Shown here: piece by piece, positions 28,098 through 38,430 of the stretch
Numbering within the stretch: the first letter of the stretch is position 1
Layout of the letters: each line of letters opens with the position of its first letter
Origin: Nocardia rosealba
GTDB lineage: Bacteria > Actinomycetota > Actinomycetes > Mycobacteriales > Mycobacteriaceae
Direction: 5' to 3'
Length of the DNA stretch: 64,000 bases
NCBI RefSeq assembly: GCF_020216065.1
Contig: NZ_JAIWNA010000002.1
Location: 186,001-250,000 of the forward strand
Program-made: the position numbers and the translations under genes
The notes under the pieces: generated by a model
Databases searched by the model: none
Seen by the model: the letters and a program-made list of their open reading frames with translations, nothing else
What the model was told of the DNA's origin: nothing

Positions 28098-28799
28098 ATG
28101 AGGAAATCTGCTGCGGCCGCGGCGCTGCTCGCCGCCGCGATCGGCGTCACGGCCGGTATCACCGGCTCGGCGTCGGCCCAGGCCCCCGCCCCGATCGAGT
28201 TCACTGCGCAGGAAGTGGCCGGTAAGTCCGTCATCACCACAGGTGCCGGCTCCATGGTCGTCGAGGACGGCGCGTTCAAGGTGAAGGCGCCCGACGGCAC
28301 CACCGTCGCCGCCACCCCGCTGACCTTCCGGCTGGACGAGTTCGAGTTGCCCATCGTGGCCGAGATCGCGGGCAACACGGCGACCCTGAGCCCGCAGCTG
28401 GATGCCTCGCAGGCCGTCTACAAGCCGGTCGCCCTGCCCTTCGAGGACAAGGCACCGTGGAAGAGCGAATACGAGCGTGAGGTTGCGGCCTGGACCAGGC
28501 TGACCACGACCATCTCCACCGGCGCCGCCATCGGCACCCTGGTCGGTGGGATCGGCGGCGCCGCGGTGGGTTGCGTGCTCGGCGGCATCGTCGGCGCCAC
28601 CGTCGCCGCGGCCACCATCGTCGGCCTGTTCGGCCCGTTCCTGCCCGCCGCCGCGGTCGGCTGCATCGGCGGCATCCTCGCCGTCGGCGCGCTCGGCACC
28701 CTGGCCGGGCAGATCTTCATCACCGCGCCCGTGGCCATCGGCGCCGCGATCCAGTACTTCACCACCATCAACCAGCCGTTCAACGCACCGGCGAAGTAA
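28098..28799 (+). CDS. Secreted Gly/Ala-rich hypothetical protein
   Basis: 233 residues from ATG 28098, after AGAGGAAG. A classical signal peptide has Arg/Lys at positions 2-3, a long Ala-rich core and probable cleavage after GSASA near residue 27. A polar middle follows, then an 80-residue hydrophobic Gly/Ala-rich region (about 135-215) with two Cys (VGCVLGG and VGCIGG). Similar secreted proteins with hydrophobic tails are common and uncharacterised in nocardiae. A membrane- or cell-wall-associated role is possible; no enzymatic motif was seen. A strong terminator follows. Confidence 0.75.
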   Translation: MRKSAAAAALLAAAIGVTAGITGSASAQAPAPIEFTAQEVAGKSVITTGAGSMVVEDGAFKVKAPDGTTVAATPLTFRLDEFELPIVAEIAGNTATLSPQLDASQAVYKPVALPFEDKAPWKSEYEREVAAWTRLTTTISTGAAIGTLVGGIGGAAVGCVLGGIVGATVAAATIVGLFGPFLPAAAVGCIGGILAVGALGTLAGQIFITAPVAIGAAIQYFTTINQPFNAPAK

Positions 28800-28840
28800 C
28801 GGTGGTCGAAGACCCGGTATAGAGCGACCGGGGGACACCC

Positions 28841-28872
28841 GACCCCGCCCGATCCTGCGATCGGGCGGGGTC
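28841..28872. terminator. Rho-independent terminator between convergent genes
   Basis: A perfect 14-bp GC-rich stem (arms 28841-28854 and 28859-28872) with a 4-nt CTGC loop, followed by TTTC on the plus strand. It lies between the end of the secreted protein gene (28799) and the end of the convergent P450 gene (28897), so it probably serves the plus-strand gene and may act both ways. Confidence 0.9.
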
Positions 28873-28896
28873 TTTCGCCGTCCGGCTTCGATGCGG

Positions 28897-30123
<1,227 letters not shown>

Positions 30124-30276
30124 CTGACCGACGGTACCGGCGTCCGGCGAACGATTCGGCGGGTGCGCGCGATCCCGATCAGGCAATCGGAGTTCGGCAT
30201 GGAATGGGCTGCGGCAAACCGCAATTCACTCGAGGCTGCTCGAATGGGAGGCAAATCGTCCGCAGGGAGGAAAATC

Positions 30277-30744
30277 ATGACAAGTACCGACATGGACGTC
30301 GACGTGATCGCGCAGCGGCGGGTCGACGAATTGACCGCGGTATTCGAACGCGGACTGCGAGAAAAACTGGGTGTCGGTGATTCGCTCGGAATTCGCTTGG
30401 AAAGCGCGTCGAAAGGGCGCGCACGCTACTTTCTCGACCCGAATCCGGCGACCATCAACGCGATGTTCACGGTGCACGGTGGTGTCCTGGCGACCCTCCT
30501 GGACACCGCCATGGGCAGCGCGGTGTTCACCGAGCTCGGCGACGGCATCGCCTACACCACGCTGGAGCTGAAGGTGAACTTCATCCGGGCCGTGACCCTG
30601 GACGGCAGCAGGCTCACCTGCGACGCCACCGCCGTGCACGTCGGGCGGCGCACCGCTACCGCGGAGGGGCGCATCACCGATGCGGCGGGCAAGCTCATCG
30701 CCCACGGCTCCACGACGATTCTCGTACTGGCACAGGGCAACTGA
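30277..30744 (+). CDS. PaaI-like hotdog thioesterase
   Basis: 155 residues from ATG 30277, with GGGAGG placed 7 nt upstream. A hotdog domain has INAMFTVHGGVLATLLDTAMGSA (HGG followed by the helix Asp) and YTTLELKVNFIRAV, the standard PaaI/YigI pattern. It likely hydrolyses acyl-CoA or acyl-ACP. It diverges from the P450 and ends 5 bp before a long hairpin shared with the convergent desaturase operon. Confidence 0.88.
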   Translation: MTSTDMDVDVIAQRRVDELTAVFERGLREKLGVGDSLGIRLESASKGRARYFLDPNPATINAMFTVHGGVLATLLDTAMGSAVFTELGDGIAYTTLELKVNFIRAVTLDGSRLTCDATAVHVGRRTATAEGRITDAAGKLIAHGSTTILVLAQGN

Positions 30745-30748
30745 CCGC

Positions 30749-30797
30749 ACGGCACCGGCCCCGCGCCCGAGCCGATCGGGGGCGGGGCCGGTGCCGT
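30749..30797. terminator. Bidirectional hairpin terminator between convergent genes
   Basis: A perfect 16-bp GC-rich stem (30749-30764 with 30782-30797) with a 17-nt loop fills the 57-bp gap between the thioesterase stop (30744) and the end of the convergent desaturase-like gene (30802). It has no U-tract on either side, so it is a stable hairpin that may rely on other factors. Confidence 0.75.
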
Positions 30798-30801
30798 CGG
30801 C

Positions 30802-31644
30802 TCAGGCCAGCGAACGGCAGCTCTCGACGAACGCGACGAGCTCGTCGATCGGCTCGGTTCGCGTGTCGACCGCGCGGTCGATCACCTTCACGAGGTGTTC
30901 GTAAGCGGCGGTGTGGTCGTAGTCGGCGACCTCGGCGATGCGCAGCGCCCACCGCCAGTAGCCGCGCAGCGTGTCCGACAGCGGCATCCGGAAATGGGCG
31001 ATCACGTCGCGGATGGGCGCCACCACCGCGTCACCGTCGTGGCGCAGGTACCGGGTCACCACCTCGGCCATGAAGCTGAAATGTCGTGCCTCGTCACGGG
31101 ACAGCCGGGTGAGGACCGCGGCGAGCACCGGATCGGCGACGACGTCGCGCAGCTGCTGGTAGTACATCTGCGTCGCCTTCTCCTGCACCAGCGCGTAGGC
31201 GAAGAACTGCACGGGATGGTTGTAGGGCAGGTCGAACGGTTTGTGCCCTTCGATCGCCAATTCCGTACGCAGCGTCGACCGTTCGGCCATGCCCGCTGCC
31301 TCCTGGTAGCGGGCCAGTGCCCTGGCGTGGGTGTCCTCCTCGAGCGCCCACCGCACGGTGAAGTGGTAGAGCTCCCGATTGTGTTCGAAGGTCGGCAGAT
31401 CCACGCTGTCGTCGACCGGGAAATGCCGGTGGTAGACATCGAAATAGCCGGGCAGGTGGTCTTCGATGAGGGTGACGAACTGGACCGCGGATCGTTGTCC
31501 CTCGGTGAGCCTGCCCGCGTCGGCGGCCGTCCAGTCGAAGGCGGTCTCCACGTCCCAGGCGCGGGCCGCGGGGGAGGCGGCGAGGAAGCCGTCGACCGCG
31601 GCGGTCAGCTCGGTCACGGGCAGCAGCCCCGGTGTGCTGATCAT
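30802..31644 (-). CDS. Acyl-ACP desaturase-like ferritin-fold diiron protein
   Basis: 280 residues with the two-Glu/His diiron pattern of soluble acyl-ACP desaturases: Glu61 (LIEDH), Glu103-x-x-His106 (EEDTH), Glu155 (VQEKA) and Glu185-x-x-His188 (DEARH). This resembles mycobacterial DesA1/DesA2. It would introduce a double bond into an ACP-bound acyl chain using O2 and reduced ferredoxin. It is the last gene of the FAAL operon, 3 bp after the methyltransferase gene. A different diiron chemistry, such as hydroxylation, cannot be excluded. Confidence 0.87.
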   Translation of the reverse strand: MISTPGLLPVTELTAAVDGFLAASPAARAWDVETAFDWTAADAGRLTEGQRSAVQFVTLIEDHLPGYFDVYHRHFPVDDSVDLPTFEHNRELYHFTVRWALEEDTHARALARYQEAAGMAERSTLRTELAIEGHKPFDLPYNHPVQFFAYALVQEKATQMYYQQLRDVVADPVLAAVLTRLSRDEARHFSFMAEVVTRYLRHDGDAVVAPIRDVIAHFRMPLSDTLRGYWRWALRIAEVADYDHTAAYEHLVKVIDRAVDTRTEPIDELVAFVESCRSLA

Positions 31645-31647
31645 GTC

Positions 31648-32481
31648 CTACCTGGCATTCCGGCAGACCAGCGCGTAGTGCTTGGTGGTGTAACCCCAGC
31701 CCGCGTTGGCGATCTCGAGATAGTGGCGCAGCTTGGCCGCCAGGCCGGCGCCGTGCGCGTCGATGCGGTCGGCGGCGGCGTCGACATTGGCGATCCAGTC
31801 CTCGATCGTGCGCCGGTAGTTCTCGGTGAGGTCGTCCACCGAGATCACCGAGAAGCCCGCGTTCTCGGCGGCCGCGACCAGTTCCGAGAGTGGGCGCAGT
31901 TCACCGAAACCGAAGATGTCCTCGCGGACGAACCCGGTGCCGACGCGATCGTCGAACGCGGTACGGGTGGCCGCGTTGCGGAAGCAGCTCTCCGACACGT
32001 AGAGGGTGCCGCCGCGGCGCAGCACCGCCTTGGCGCGGCGGAACACCTCGTCGGGCTCGGGCATGTGCACGATCGAGCCGAGCAGGGTGACGGCGTCGAA
32101 GCCGCGCGCGGGCAGATCGAGCTGCTCGAAATGCCCGACGCGGGTGCGCACCAGCTCGCTCACCCCACGGGCGGCGGCCTGCGCGGCGATGTAGTCGTGC
32201 TGCCGCGGCGCTGGGCTGATTCCCAGTGCGCGGCAACCTAATTCGCTCGCCATGTAGAGGATCAGCGAACCCCAGCCGCAGCCCACGTCGAGCAGCTGTT
32301 CCCCGCCGCGCAGCCCGAGCCGCTCGGCGACGAAACGCAGCTTGTTGCGCTGTGCGGTCGCCAGGGTGTCGTCGGCGGATTCATACAGTGCCGCACTGTA
32401 TTTGCGCAGCGGGTCGAGGAAATCGCCGAAGATGTCAGGATCGAGATCGTAGTGCTGATTGGTATCGGCGACGACCGTCAT
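31648..32481 (-). CDS. CFA/mycolate-type SAM-dependent methyltransferase
   Basis: 277 residues. An N-terminal substrate-lid segment (NQHYDLDPDIFGDFLD) precedes SAM motif I LLDVGCGWGSLILYM (about 64-78). ALGISPAPRQHDYI is motif II in the style of cyclopropane-fatty-acid synthases, and NYRRTIEDWIANVD is the typical C-terminal CFA helix. Such enzymes methylate a double bond to give a cyclopropane or a methyl-branched or methylene product. It overlaps the ACP gene by 4 nt (ATGA), so the double bond made by the flanking desaturases is a likely substrate. Confidence 0.88.
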   Translation of the reverse strand: MTVVADTNQHYDLDPDIFGDFLDPLRKYSAALYESADDTLATAQRNKLRFVAERLGLRGGEQLLDVGCGWGSLILYMASELGCRALGISPAPRQHDYIAAQAAARGVSELVRTRVGHFEQLDLPARGFDAVTLLGSIVHMPEPDEVFRRAKAVLRRGGTLYVSESCFRNAATRTAFDDRVGTGFVREDIFGFGELRPLSELVAAAENAGFSVISVDDLTENYRRTIEDWIANVDAAADRIDAHGAGLAAKLRHYLEIANAGWGYTTKHYALVCRNAR

Positions 32482-32744
32482 GCCGACCGCCCCTCGCGGA
32501 CAGAGCGCTCCACCACGGCGGTGACCTCGGCCAGGGTGGACATGCCGAAGACGTCGGAGTCCTCGAGCTCGATGTCGAAGGTGCGCTCGATGCGGGCGAT
32601 CATCCGCAGCACCCGCACCGAATCGACACCGGCCATGGCGCGCAGGTCGGCGTCGGGGGTCAGCTCGGCGGCGGGTAGGCCGGTTTCGGAGATCGCGATC
32701 TCGGTGACCGTGCGCAGGATGGTGTCGGCGGAAGTGGTTGTCAT
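32478..32744 (-). CDS. Free-standing acyl carrier protein
   Basis: 88 residues from ATG 32744. The ACP four-helix pattern has the phosphopantetheine Ser42 in AGVDSVRVL and a following MIARIERTFDIELED helix. It overlaps both neighbours by 4 nt (thioesterase upstream, methyltransferase downstream). With the FAAL as loading enzyme, it is the probable carrier on which the acyl chain is desaturated and methylated. Confidence 0.92.
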   Translation of the reverse strand: MTTTSADTILRTVTEIAISETGLPAAELTPDADLRAMAGVDSVRVLRMIARIERTFDIELEDSDVFGMSTLAEVTAVVERSVREGRSA

Positions 32745-33277
32745 GGCCGGGCTCCGTTCGGGGAGAAGGTTTTCGCCGTGGACAGGGCGTGGTCGAGCAG
32801 GGCGACTTCGTCGTCGTCGAGGGTGAGCTGGTCGCGGACCGCGTGCAGATCGAAGGGCTGATAGGTGGCCGTCGACGACGCGCACACCGCGCCGTCCGCG
32901 TCGAGGATCTCCGCGTGCGCGGCGATCGGTCCCGGCCCGCGCTCGGGCGGAAGCATTGCCACGCAGCGGTATTCGCGATCGATCAACAGGGGTGTGAGGA
33001 AACGGGTGCGCTGGGAGACGGTGAAGGCGGGTACGTTGCGCGCGAGCACGATGAGGTTGCCCATCACCTCGTCGCACACCACGCCGATCAGACCACCGTG
33101 TACGACACCGGGATAGGACTCGAAGGCCCGACCGAGCCGGAACGCGGCCTCCAGCGCGCCGTCGGGGCGCGGGGTGAAACTCAGGCGCAGCCCGGCGGCA
33201 TTGTGCGGGGAGCAGCCGAAGCAGTGGTAGTCGGGGATCACCGACCACGGCACCACGACGGCGTCGGCGGCGGTCAT
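32741..33277 (-). CDS. Hotdog-fold thioesterase (PaaI-like)
   Basis: 178 residues. The N terminus YHCFGCSPHNAAGLRL with two Cys, then GVVHGGLIGVVCDEVMGN, marks the PaaI-like hotdog group common in actinomycetes. It is coupled by overlap to the ACP gene downstream and shares one base with the ferritin-like gene upstream (TGATG). It may release the chain from the ACP or edit misloaded chains. Confidence 0.87.
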   Translation of the reverse strand: MTAADAVVVPWSVIPDYHCFGCSPHNAAGLRLSFTPRPDGALEAAFRLGRAFESYPGVVHGGLIGVVCDEVMGNLIVLARNVPAFTVSQRTRFLTPLLIDREYRCVAMLPPERGPGPIAAHAEILDADGAVCASSTATYQPFDLHAVRDQLTLDDDEVALLDHALSTAKTFSPNGARP

Positions 33278-34065
33278 CAGGCGATGGCGTCGGCCAGCGC
33301 GCGACGCACCTTCGCGTTACTGGACAGGTCGAGCCCGGTGATGGAGGCGAAGGTGCGGCGCACCTTGTCGTGCAGCACCTCCAGCTCGCCTTCGGCGGCG
33401 ACCTGCTCGAGGAACAACTCGAAGCCCGTGTCGATGGTCTCGTGGTCGCCGAGTTCGGCGATGCCTGCCTTGAAGGTGCTCACCGGGTGCTTGATCTTGG
33501 CCTCGGAGCTGTAGACGTACAAGGTTTCGAGCACCGAGGGCAGTTCCTCGGGGCGCTTCTTCAATCGCTCGTTGGTGTAGTGGATGAATTCGCGCGCGTG
33601 CCCGGCTTCGTCGCGACTGGCGTTGAGCAGCAACTGCTTCAGCACCGGTTCGGCCACCCAGCTCGACACCGCGCGGTACACGTGGTTGACGGTGAGCTCG
33701 GAGATGATGTTGGTGGCCAGGGTCGCCGAGGGCGTGCTGCCCGGTGCGTAGGGCTCGCGCATGGCGTCGACGGCACGGTCCTCGACGTCCTCACCGATCG
33801 CGCCGAGCCAGGAGCGGAACGCGTAGTGGTGCTGCACTTCCTGATAGCCCCACACCACCGCGAAGGTGGAGAAGTCGTAGTCGTCGACGAATTCGTTGAG
33901 GAAGCCGTGTACCGCGGCGATCACATTGGACTCACCCATGGCCGCGCTCTTGGCGAGGGTGATGTATTCGGGGCGGACCAGCGTCGGGTCGACGGCGGGC
34001 AGGTCGAGATCGCTCAGTTTCCAGTGCAGGCGTTCGTAATGGCGGAACACGTCAAAGCTGTGCAC
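33277..34065 (-). CDS. Second ferritin-like diiron protein (acyl-ACP desaturase-related)
   Basis: 262 residues. Probable iron ligands are Glu45 (MGESN), Glu76-x-x-His79 (YQEVQHH), Glu123 (ISELT) and Glu153-x-x-His156 (DEAGH), the same pattern as the diiron desaturase at 30802. The two proteins differ outside these motifs, so they probably act at different positions or do different reactions on the chain. It lies 39 bp downstream of the FAAL gene and shares one base with the thioesterase gene. Confidence 0.83.
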   Translation of the reverse strand: MHSFDVFRHYERLHWKLSDLDLPAVDPTLVRPEYITLAKSAAMGESNVIAAVHGFLNEFVDDYDFSTFAVVWGYQEVQHHYAFRSWLGAIGEDVEDRAVDAMREPYAPGSTPSATLATNIISELTVNHVYRAVSSWVAEPVLKQLLLNASRDEAGHAREFIHYTNERLKKRPEELPSVLETLYVYSSEAKIKHPVSTFKAGIAELGDHETIDTGFELFLEQVAAEGELEVLHDKVRRTFASITGLDLSSNAKVRRALADAIA

Positions 34066-34104
34066 GAGGCACTCCGTTCGATCGAGGGGGAGCCGGGCGC
34101 GGCG

Positions 34105-35757
34105 TCATCGCCGGCCGATCAGATCGCGGGCGGCGAGGCGTTGGAGCTTGCCGCTGCTGGTGCGGGGGATGCTGCGCGGTGCGACCAGGTGCACCTGGAC
34201 CGCGCCGAGCCCGAGCTGGGCGGTGACGGCGGCGCGGATGGCGTCGGCGAGCGCGTCGGCCGCGGCGCCGGTGCGTTCGGTTTCGGCGATGAGAGCGATC
34301 ACGTCGTCACCGGCGGGATCGACGGCGGCGGTGCAGCGGCCCTTGTGGACGCCGTCGAGGTCACGGACGGCGGCCTCGACGTCCTGGGCGTAGTAGTTCA
34401 CGCCGCGCACGGTGATCATGTCCTTGCAGCGGCCGGTGACGAACAGTTCGCCGCCGCGCCGGTAGCCGAGGTCGCCGGTGCGCAGCCAGCCGTCGACGAA
34501 CCGGTCGGCCACGGCCTCCGGGTCGGCGGTGAGATACCCGTCGGTGACCGGGGCGCCTTGGATCAGGATCTCGCCGACCCGGCCGTCGGGTAGGTCGGCG
34601 CCGGTGTCGGGGTGCACGATCCGCACGGCGATCCCGTCGACGGGCGCGCCGACCGAGGCGACCGCCCGCGCCCCGTCGGCGTCCCGCGCGACCACGTCGG
34701 CGACCGCGGCGTCCGCGAGCAGGGCACGGTCGACCCACTCGAACACCGGCTCGCGCAGCAGCGGTGGAAACGCGACGGCGAGGGTGGCCTCGGCCATGCC
34801 GTACACGCCGAACATCGTCGACGGCGCGAAACCGGCGGGCGCGAACCGCTCGCGGAACGCGCTGACCACCGATTCGGCGATCGGTTCGGCACCGTTGAAC
34901 GCGATCCGCCAGTGCCCCAGGTCGTAGTCGGTGACCCGCTCCGGTGGGATCGCCGCCAGCAGCGTCTCGTAGCCGAAGTTCGGCATCGCGGTGATCGTGG
35001 TCTCGGTCGCGGCGAACTCGGCGAGCCAGCGCGCCGGATCCTTCACGAACGCGAGCGGCGACCACACGTGCGCCGGGATGCCGCGCAGCACCGCCGACAG
35101 GGTGCCGAAGAGGCCCATGTCGTGGAACAGCGGTAACCAGAACCCGCCCTGATCATCGAGCCCGAGATCGATACCGGTGCGGATGGCGGCCAGTCCGCTC
35201 ACCACATTCGCGTGGGTGAGCCGCACACCCTTGGGCAGCGCGGTGCTGCCGGAGGTGAATTGCACGATGGCCAAATCATCGGGGTCCGGCGTCGGCAGGA
35301 TGTCTTCGTCGGCGGTGACATCCTCGACGAGCGCGCCGGTGTCGACGAATTCGACGCCGATGTCCCCGATCAGCGGAACCATCGAGGCGAATCGGGGTGA
35401 GACCAGAACCGTCCGCATGCCCGCGGCGGCGGTGATCGCCGCCAGCTTCGTCGGGTAGGCGGCCGTCGCCCTCGCGCCCGCGGGCAGCGGCAGGGGAGTG
35501 GCGGCAGCGCCCGCCGCGGCGATGCCGAACAGGGAGGTCAGGAATTCCGGCGCGTTGGGGCTGAGCACGCCGACGGGTTCGCCACGGCCGATCCCGCGTC
35601 GCACCAAGGCGGTCGCCGTCGTCCGGGCGCGTGCCTGTATCTCGGCGTTGTCCAGCTGCTCCGACACCGACCAGAACGTCGCCGTGACGCGCGGTCGTTC
35701 GGCGGCGACCCCGGCCAGCAGGGTGGTGAGCGTGTCGCTCGAACGCGAGGAATTCAT
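34105..35757 (-). CDS. Fatty acyl-AMP ligase (FAAL-type)
   Basis: 550 residues from ATG 35757; ATG 35787 adds ten residues and neither start has a clear ribosome site. ANL motifs are VQFTSGSTALPKGVRL, WLPLFHDMGLFGT, RIAFNGAEPI, FGVYGMAEATLA, WLRTGDLGY and CKDMITVRGVNYYAQDVE. The LPLFHDMGL and NGAEPI motifs are typical of FAALs, which form acyl-AMP and load it on an ACP rather than CoA. It is the first gene of a six-gene operon with its own ACP. The substrate may be a free fatty acid, possibly the chain made by the Pfa-like synthase (inference). Confidence 0.9.
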   Translation of the reverse strand: MNSSRSSDTLTTLLAGVAAERPRVTATFWSVSEQLDNAEIQARARTTATALVRRGIGRGEPVGVLSPNAPEFLTSLFGIAAAGAAATPLPLPAGARATAAYPTKLAAITAAAGMRTVLVSPRFASMVPLIGDIGVEFVDTGALVEDVTADEDILPTPDPDDLAIVQFTSGSTALPKGVRLTHANVVSGLAAIRTGIDLGLDDQGGFWLPLFHDMGLFGTLSAVLRGIPAHVWSPLAFVKDPARWLAEFAATETTITAMPNFGYETLLAAIPPERVTDYDLGHWRIAFNGAEPIAESVVSAFRERFAPAGFAPSTMFGVYGMAEATLAVAFPPLLREPVFEWVDRALLADAAVADVVARDADGARAVASVGAPVDGIAVRIVHPDTGADLPDGRVGEILIQGAPVTDGYLTADPEAVADRFVDGWLRTGDLGYRRGGELFVTGRCKDMITVRGVNYYAQDVEAAVRDLDGVHKGRCTAAVDPAGDDVIALIAETERTGAAADALADAIRAAVTAQLGLGAVQVHLVAPRSIPRTSSGKLQRLAARDLIGRR

Positions 35758-35971
35758 GCCGGAAACGACAACAGTGCCATATGACATCGCGTTGAACGAA
35801 TAACGAAATACGCGCGCCGATAATCACCGTCGATCGTCCAATTGCTCTGCCTGATAAAGATATTCGACTATCGCCCGATCGGAGCAGACAATACTGCACG
35901 AATTCACGGCCACCGCGCGGCGACGATGAGCGGCGAAATCCCCGCACCGAAATCGCCTCTAGGAGCTGCCG
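35758..35971. promoter_or_regulatory. Divergent promoter region between FAAL and P450 operons
   Basis: A 214-bp gap between divergent operons, clearly more AT-rich than the surrounding genes (for example 35842-35912). It must hold promoters in both directions. No -10/-35 pair or operator could be assigned with confidence. TAGGAG at 35960-35965 is the ribosome site of the P450 gene. Confidence 0.5.
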
Positions 35972-37210
35972 GTGACTTCCGATCATGTCGCGGTCGAGGA
36001 CCCGACCCCGGTGCAGATCGCGGTGCTGGAGAGCGTCGCGCCGCACTGCCGCCACGACCCCTATCCCAGCTACGAAACCCTGCGCGCCGCAGGGCCGTTC
36101 GTGCCGGGCCCGCGCGAGACCCACCTGGTGCCGCGGCACGCGCAGGCCCAGGCGATCCTGAGCGATCCGCGCTGGAGTCATGCCGAGGAGCCGGACCTGC
36201 TGCACGGCGACAGTGACGTGGAGTTGCCCGGCTCCTTCCTGTGGATGGAACCGCCGGACCACACCCGCCTGCGCGGCCTGGTCGGCAAGGCGTTCACCGC
36301 CCGAACCGTCGCGGGGCTGCACGAGCGCGCCGACCGGCTCGTCGACGGGCTGCTCACGGCGATGCTGGCCGATGCCGAGACCGATGTGCTCGAGGCGCTG
36401 GCCTACCCCGTGCCGCTGACCCTGATCTGCGAACTGCTCGGTGTTCCCGCCGAAGCCCACGCCCACGTGCGGGAGATCTCCGCCCACATCGCTCGTGGCC
36501 TCGACCCCGACACCCTGCTGAGCCCCGCCGAGCTGGCCGCGCGCACCGAGGCGGTGCACGCGTTCGACGCGTTCTTCGGCGACCTGATCGCCCAGCGCCG
36601 CGCCGACCCGCGCGACGATCTGATCACCGCGCTGGTGCACGCCGAAGAGGCCGGGGTCCGGTTGACCAGGACCGAACTGATCGGCACCCTGCTCATCCTG
36701 GTGGTGGCCGGGCACGAGACCACGGTCAACCTCATCGGCAACGGCCTGCTCGCCCTGATCCGCCATCCCGACCAGTTCCAGCGGCTGCGCGAGGACCCCG
36801 CGCTGTGCGCGCCCGCCGTCGACGAGGTGCTGCGCTACGACCCACCCGTGCATCTGACCACCCGCACAGCGCGGCACGAGATCGAGCTCGCCGGAAAAAC
36901 TTTCGTCCCCGGCGACGCGGTGATCGTGCTGATCGGCTCGGCCGCTCGTGATCCGGAGGCCTTCCCCGAGGCCGACCGCTTCGATATCGGCCGCTACCTG
37001 CCGGGCAGGCGACCCGAACGGCACCTGTCGTTCGGTCTCGGCCTGCACTACTGCCTGGGCGCACCACTGGCCCGCCTCGAGATGCAGGCCGTGCTGCGCG
37101 CCGTCGCCACCCGGGTCGAGCGGATGCATCTGCTCGCCGAACCGCCGTATCGCCCGAATGTGGTCGTGCGCGGCATGTCCGAACTGCGAATCAGCCTGGA
37201 GGGCCGATGA
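35972..37210 (+). CDS. Cytochrome P450
   Basis: 412 residues from GTG 35972, after TAGGAGCTGCC. The I-helix is LVVAGHETTVNL, the ExxR region EVLRYD and the haem loop FGLGLHYCLGAPLARLEM. It is a complete class I bacterial P450. It is the first gene of a four-gene plus-strand operon, overlapping the next P450 by 4 nt (ATGA). Confidence 0.93.
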   Translation: MTSDHVAVEDPTPVQIAVLESVAPHCRHDPYPSYETLRAAGPFVPGPRETHLVPRHAQAQAILSDPRWSHAEEPDLLHGDSDVELPGSFLWMEPPDHTRLRGLVGKAFTARTVAGLHERADRLVDGLLTAMLADAETDVLEALAYPVPLTLICELLGVPAEAHAHVREISAHIARGLDPDTLLSPAELAARTEAVHAFDAFFGDLIAQRRADPRDDLITALVHAEEAGVRLTRTELIGTLLILVVAGHETTVNLIGNGLLALIRHPDQFQRLREDPALCAPAVDEVLRYDPPVHLTTRTARHEIELAGKTFVPGDAVIVLIGSAARDPEAFPEADRFDIGRYLPGRRPERHLSFGLGLHYCLGAPLARLEMQAVLRAVATRVERMHLLAEPPYRPNVVVRGMSELRISLEGR

Positions 37211-38430
37211 GTACCGCTGTCCCCGCCGACCTCACCTTCGATGCCTTCGCCCCCGACCATCGCGCCGACCCGTACCCCGCCTACGCGCGGGTCCGCACCG
37301 CCACCCCGCTGTTCCCGTACGAGCTCGGCGAGGTGCCGGTGCGCCTGGTGACCCGCTACGAGGAGTGCGCGGCGGTGCTCACCGGCGCCGACTGGGGTCA
37401 CGGTTACGCGGCGGGCATCAGTCCCTTCCGCGACACCAGCGCCGCCATCCCCGGCTCGTTCGTCCGCATGGACCCGCCCGAGCACGGCCGCTACCGCAAG
37501 CTGGTGGCCAAGGCGTTCACCCCGAAGATGATCGGCGAGATGGTGCCGGTGGCCGGCACGGTGGTCGACGGGTTGGTCGATGCGGCCCTCGAGCGCGGCG
37601 AACTCGACGTACTCGAGGATCTGGCGGTTCCGCTGGCCGTCGCCATGGTCGCGGTCCGGCTGCTCGGCGCAGACGTCGCCGACGGCCTCAGCTTCCGCGC
37701 CTGGCAGTTGGCCATCGCCCGCGGCAGCGACCCCGACTCGCTGCTCGGTCCCGACGACATCAGCGCCCGCACCGACGCGGCCATCGCCTGCATGGGCCAT
37801 TTCGCCAGGCTGATCGCCGAGAAGAAGCAGCGGCCGGGCACCGACCTGCTCAGCGAACTGGTAGCGGCCAGCGTGGACGGCGACTTCCTCACCGAGCCCG
37901 AGGTGATCGGGATGTCACTGCTGCTGCTCGTGGCGGGCATGGAGACCTCGATCAACCTGATCGGCAACGGGATGCTCGCCCTGCTGCGGCATCCCGATCA
38001 GCTCGCGCTGCTGCGCGCGCATCCCGAGCTGATCGGCCCCGCCATCGACGAGATGCTGCGCTACGACGCGCCCACCCAGTTCACGATCCGGGTCGCGCTG
38101 GCCGACACCCGGGTCGGCGAGCACAGCTTCCGCCGCGGCGACGGCGTCGTCGTGCTCACCGGCTCGGCCAATCGCGACGAACGGGTCTACCACGACCCCG
38201 ACACCTTCGACATCACCCGCTTCACCGGAAACCGCCCGCCGCGTAAGCATCTCGGCTTCAGCCTGGGAATCCACTACTGCGTCGGCGCGCCGCTGGCCCG
38301 CATCGAAGCAGAGGCCGCGATCCGCACCCTGCTCGACCGGGCGCCCGATCTGGCCCTGGCCGAGCAGTCGATCGAGTACCGGCCCAGCCTGATCCACCGC
38401 GGCGTCCGCCACCTCCCGGTGACCCTGTGA
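37207..38430 (+). CDS. Cytochrome P450 with variant I-helix
   Basis: 407 residues. The I-helix reads LLVAGMETSINL: the Glu-Thr acid-alcohol pair is kept, but Met replaces the His seen in the other three P450s of the window. The ExxR region is EMLRYD and the haem loop FSLGIHYCVGAPLARIEAEA. It is coupled by 4-nt overlaps to the P450 upstream and the flavoprotein downstream, so the three are very likely co-produced and may act in sequence. Confidence 0.92.
   Translation: MSTAVPADLTFDAFAPDHRADPYPAYARVRTATPLFPYELGEVPVRLVTRYEECAAVLTGADWGHGYAAGISPFRDTSAAIPGSFVRMDPPEHGRYRKLVAKAFTPKMIGEMVPVAGTVVDGLVDAALERGELDVLEDLAVPLAVAMVAVRLLGADVADGLSFRAWQLAIARGSDPDSLLGPDDISARTDAAIACMGHFARLIAEKKQRPGTDLLSELVAASVDGDFLTEPEVIGMSLLLLVAGMETSINLIGNGMLALLRHPDQLALLRAHPELIGPAIDEMLRYDAPTQFTIRVALADTRVGEHSFRRGDGVVVLTGSANRDERVYHDPDTFDITRFTGNRPPRKHLGFSLGIHYCVGAPLARIEAEAAIRTLLDRAPDLALAEQSIEYRPSLIHRGVRHLPVTL

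Noticed and set aside
34105..35757. Ordinary acyl-CoA synthetase (FadD)
   Set aside because: The LPLFHDMGL and NGAEPI motifs and a coupled free-standing ACP favour a fatty acyl-AMP ligase.
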